From positions 31,773 through 95,772 of the forward strand of contig JAFABB010000054.1 in assembly GCA_023426245.1 (NCBI GenBank): 64,000 nt of DNA. Direction: 5' to 3'. A model generated the notes under the pieces. The model saw nothing but the letters and a program-made list of their open reading frames with translations. It was not told where the DNA came from and searched no databases. Source of the DNA: Bacillota bacterium (GTDB taxonomy: Bacteria; Bacillota; UBA4882; UBA8346). Every line of letters begins with the position of its first letter. Position 1 is the stretch's first letter. Positions 61,481 to 64,000 of this stretch are shown here, one piece after another. The position numbers and the translations under genes were made by a program.

Positions 61481-62215
61481 TTATGTGAAATCACTTTCAA
61501 AAGCTGTATTATTCCATCCTTCACTCATTTCCTTGAGTTTTTCGTCAACAACTCCAAAATGATTGTTAATTGATTCATAAGCCAAGTTTTTATCCTTTAC
61601 GATCAAACTTTCTACCATCCCGTTATGGGCGTCCATCAAAAGCTTTCTGGTGTCTTCCCGGCTTAATATCTCTCTTCTTAAATCCACAATAAACTTATCC
61701 AGGAGTTCCGAAAGCGCCTCCAGGATGTTGATAATCAGAGTGTTTTTCGATGCCTTGGCAATGTTATAATGCAACATTTTATCCAGAACGACATTGTTCG
61801 CTTCGGTTTCATTCTCCAGTTGGGAAATAATTTGCTTGAGAGCTTGGATTTCGTCTTCCGTGATGTTGTCGATGGCAAGCAATAACGCTTCCATCTCGAG
61901 AGCCCTGCGTAGCTGGCTGATTTGTTTATAGTCAATTTGATTGAGTAAAAACATCATGGACAGGGATTCTACCAGATTGTTTTCAAAATTCCCGGTTAAA
62001 AAATTACCGGCCCCCTGCTGGCTTGAAATGACGCCCATGATATCTAAGGTACGAATCGCCTCTCTCACGGAATTGCGGCTTATTCCCAATATTTCTGAAA
62101 GTTCCCTTTCTGCGGGCAGTTTGCCTCCGATCACCAGTTTCTCACTCTGGATCTGCCTTTTTATATAATCGATTACTTTCATGTAAGATTTTTCCCGGGA
62201 TCCACGTTCTTCCAT
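61481..62215 (-). CDS. FadR/GntR family lactate regulator (LctA/LldR-like)
   Basis: 244 residues from the ATG at 62215; a TTG one codon earlier has the better spacing from GGAGGT. GntR winged helix: VIDYIKRQIQSEKLVIGGKLP, LGISRNSVREAIRTLDIMGV, and an all-helical FCD ligand domain with metal-type His (DKMLHYNIAKAS). It precedes the lactate permease gene and two TGGTnnnACCA sites, so lactate-responsive repression is very likely. Confidence 0.92.
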   Translation of the reverse strand: MEERGSREKSYMKVIDYIKRQIQSEKLVIGGKLPAERELSEILGISRNSVREAIRTLDIMGVISSQQGAGNFLTGNFENNLVESLSMMFLLNQIDYKQISQLRRALEMEALLLAIDNITEDEIQALKQIISQLENETEANNVVLDKMLHYNIAKASKNTLIINILEALSELLDKFIVDLRREILSREDTRKLLMDAHNGMVESLIVKDKNLAYESINNHFGVVDEKLKEMSEGWNNTAFESDFT

Positions 62216-62555
62216 CAATACAAATACCTCCGCCGGCATAAAGTTAATTGTTATTATTTATAATTCACATGATTGAATAATTGATTTGCAATCTGAAATT
62301 TATACATTATGGATTTTTCTCTTAAGTTTCTGTTCTACAAAGATATTAAGTGTGTCACGTTTTCGCTAAAACATTTCTACAAGTAAACCTTTTTCCCTCC
62401 AAATGCTTCTATTCCCGACATCGAAGACGGACGAGAAGAGCGGTAAATCAGAATTTCGATAGCGACAATTAATTTTGATAGGTCATAGTAAGTATTGTGA
62501 AATTGTCGTATTTGGGCAATAAAAAAACCCTACATTTCTGTAAAGTCCTAATTTC
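62216..62555. other. Spacer without a supported gene
   Basis: 340 bases upstream of the regulator gene. AT-rich, with no clear promoter pair or repeat. Confidence 0.4.
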
Positions 62556-62801
<246 letters not shown>

Positions 62802-63036
62802 TAATGCATCTAATGCATCATAATATAATTAACTTATAGCAACATACATCATTAGCCTACTCCATCCAAATCGAATAAATTCTTAACTCAGGTCGGAAGT
62901 ATTGATATAAAATATGTTTATCTGACCGCGTTTCAATTGCCAAATGTGCGAACCCCCCTTCAATTAAAATTCTTTCGCCATTCCAGAGGGAGAGCGTTTT
63001 TCTAAGAAAATACTTTTGCCTAAATTCCTTTACCCT

Positions 63037-63177
63037 TTAAACTTTTATTTTCTCTACTCCCTGCGCTACCAGCGCCACCCAATAGCCAAACATGAGCCCT
63101 TCCATTAACGCCTCATTATAAATCAACTCTTCCCTGCGGCAAATCGGGGCAAAGTAGGTACTATCGTATTCATTCAT
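63037..63177 (-). CDS. Small hypothetical protein
   Basis: 46 residues from the ATG at 63177 with AAGGA 8 bases upstream. The longer frame to 63237 has no site and enters the repeat. DSTYFAPICRREELIYNEALMEGLMFGYWVALVA has one hydrophobic helix. Unknown function. Confidence 0.4.
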   Translation of the reverse strand: MNEYDSTYFAPICRREELIYNEALMEGLMFGYWVALVAQGVEKIKV

Positions 63178-63211
63178 CAGTTGTTCCTTATCTTCCGGGG
63201 TCAATTTATTA

Positions 63212-63806
63212 GAAGTTTGAAGGGTGAAGGCGCGCACGCGCGTTCGAAGTTTGAAAAATTTAAACCCTCTTCGTCTTTAGTTTTTTGATAATCGTTGTTA
63301 AAATCGCGATTAATTGATCACATTCACTCATTAATCCTGATACTTTTTCTTCTGTTACAATCTCTGAAACAGTTATAAGTTTTAACCAATAATGTGTTTC
63401 CCGCGCCTCTTTACATGCAATACTATACTTGGCAATAAAATCTGCTTCGCTTTGACTTGATTGCCCTTCTTCGACATTCGCCCCTATCGAAGTACCGGAA
63501 CGTAACAACTGCTTTGCCAAAGTCCTCGATACTCCAGGTTTTTCATCCAATAACCGACATAATTTGATAATCTCAAGCGCAAACTTAAACGACCTTTCAG
63601 GCAAGTCGCTTTTCATTAATACCATCAACTCTTTCAAGCTCAATCCTTTTTGGATTATTCCACTCTTAGCCTTTCGTTCCTCCCAAAAAATGAAAACCGA
63701 TAGAAGTTTGAAACAAAATCCAAAACTTTAAATCCGGCTAACAGAGATAAACGAAACCACTGCCGGTTTTCATTTTCAAACTTCACCCTTCTAACTTCAA
63801 ACTTTT
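63212..63806. repeat. Repeated GAAGTTTGAA units around the four-helix-bundle gene
   Basis: GAAGTTTGAA occurs near 63213 and 63247 and again near 63696; the reverse-strand copy TTCAAACTTC appears twice near 63775-63806. TTAGAAG and GGGTGAAG accompany the outer copies on both sides. A GCGCGCACGCGCG palindrome is embedded near 63231. Confidence 0.6.
63260..63637 (-). CDS. Four-helix-bundle protein (23S rRNA intervening-sequence family)
   Basis: About 125 residues from a TTG at 63637 with AAGGA 6 bases upstream. Signature segments: RSFKFALEIIKLCR, LAKQLLRSGTSIGANVEEGQ and FIAKYSIACKEARETHYWL. The family was first seen in rRNA intervening sequences and is now often found alone or near retroelement-type repeats. 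Function unknown; it is flanked by short repeats here. Confidence 0.9.
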   Translation of the reverse strand: MKELMVLMKSDLPERSFKFALEIIKLCRLLDEKPGVSRTLAKQLLRSGTSIGANVEEGQSSQSEADFIAKYSIACKEARETHYWLKLITVSEIVTEEKVSGLMSECDQLIAILTTIIKKLKTKRV

Positions 63807-63882
63807 TATTCTTCCCCGCCCAGCACCTCCAGCATCACCTGCGCGCCGAGCCTAAAACCATATTCAATGCACCACCCCCGAT

Positions 63883-63912
63883 TTGAAAGACAGCAAGAAA
63901 GGCTGGTATAAT
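63883..63912 (+). promoter_or_regulatory. Promoter of the transposase gene
   Basis: TTGAAA (63883-63888), an 18-base spacer and TATAAT (63907-63912), 24 bases before the transposase ATG. Confidence 0.65.
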
Positions 63913-63935
63913 AAAACAAATCGGGAGGTAAAAAA

Positions 63936-64000
63936 ATGAACGAAAGAAGAAAGTTTGATCGTGCATTTAAGATAGAAACCGTAAAGCTCATTACAGAGCA
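63936..64000 (+). CDS. IS3-type transposase OrfA, N-terminal part
   Basis: MNERRKFDRAFKIETVKLIT continues to the window edge. This is the start of a Tnp_1-type HTH (OrfA) of IS3-family elements. GGGAGGT is 6 bases before the ATG. Only 21 codons are inside the window, so its integrity cannot be judged. Confidence 0.8.
   Translation, partial: MNERRKFDRAFKIETVKLITE

Noticed and set aside
63212..63806. CRISPR array
   Set aside because: The GAAGTTTGAA repeats are short, irregularly spaced and in both orientations; no cas genes.

Overview
The window looks like chromosomal DNA of an anaerobic, fermentative member of the Bacillota. Ribosome binding sites are strong and purine-rich, GTG and TTG starts are common, sigma-A type promoters are clear, the tRNA-Gly gene encodes its own CCA, base composition is moderately AT-rich, and the flavin-based extracellular electron transfer (EET) genes are of the Gram-positive kind. 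I cannot name the species from sequence alone.

Layout. (1) 1-3550: sugar acquisition genes: the start of a sugar-binding lipoprotein/secreted protein (cut by the window), a ROK repressor and a type I sulfatase. Two sigma-A promoters here have near-identical AATTAATTAAT operators just downstream of the -10 box. (2) 3700-10730: mixed small genes, namely a 2-TM GAF-like protein with a coupled basic peptide, a secreted protein, a CheY-like regulator, two promoter/GEMM-type riboswitch/small-ORF units, tRNA-Gly, a CBO0543-like membrane protein and an Sfp-type phosphopantetheinyl transferase. (3) 10910-18394: an ArnT/PMT-like glycosyltransferase, a complete SsuABC/NMT1-type ABC transporter, and a WecE/RffA aminotransferase + GT2 + ATP-grasp operon. 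(4) 18631-23618: a sulfur-trafficking block with a tandem rhodanese, a thioredoxin reductase-thioredoxin fusion, two half-size YeeE/YedE transporters flanking a TusA, a divergent LysR regulator and a second TusA. (5) 23956-26909: a methyltransferase + zinc/manganese-type ABC transporter operon. (6) 27479-29760: a repeat-rich secreted-looking or surface-type protein, a DUF551-like small protein and an IS1182-family transposase relic. (7) 29791-46184: a LacI-controlled polysaccharide-utilisation locus with a MalEFG-type ABC transporter, a GH127-like enzyme, a GH4 enzyme, an amidohydrolase and two very large secreted DUF4832-type proteins with FN3 and carbohydrate-binding modules. (8) 46804-47556: YdfG-like SDR. 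(9) 47707-55908: an EET locus (Ndh2, DmkB, DmkA, NusG-II/EetA-like, a two-domain FMN-binding PplA-like protein and ApbE, with an EcfT-like and a Gx-transporter gene upstream). (10) 56151-62215: an electron-confurcating lactate dehydrogenase locus (FadR-type regulator, lactate permease, EtfB, ferredoxin-domain EtfA, FAD-linked LDH). (11) 62216-64000: repeat-rich spacer with a four-helix-bundle protein and the start of an IS3-type transposase.

How it may work together: plant or algal polysaccharide is attacked outside the cell by the DUF4832/sulfatase proteins and finished inside by GH127 and GH4. Lactate is oxidised by the LDH-Etf complex, which makes NADH at the expense of reduced ferredoxin. 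The neighbouring Ndh2-demethylmenaquinone-flavoprotein chain could pass NADH electrons to extracellular acceptors. The link between the last two modules is inferred from adjacency only.
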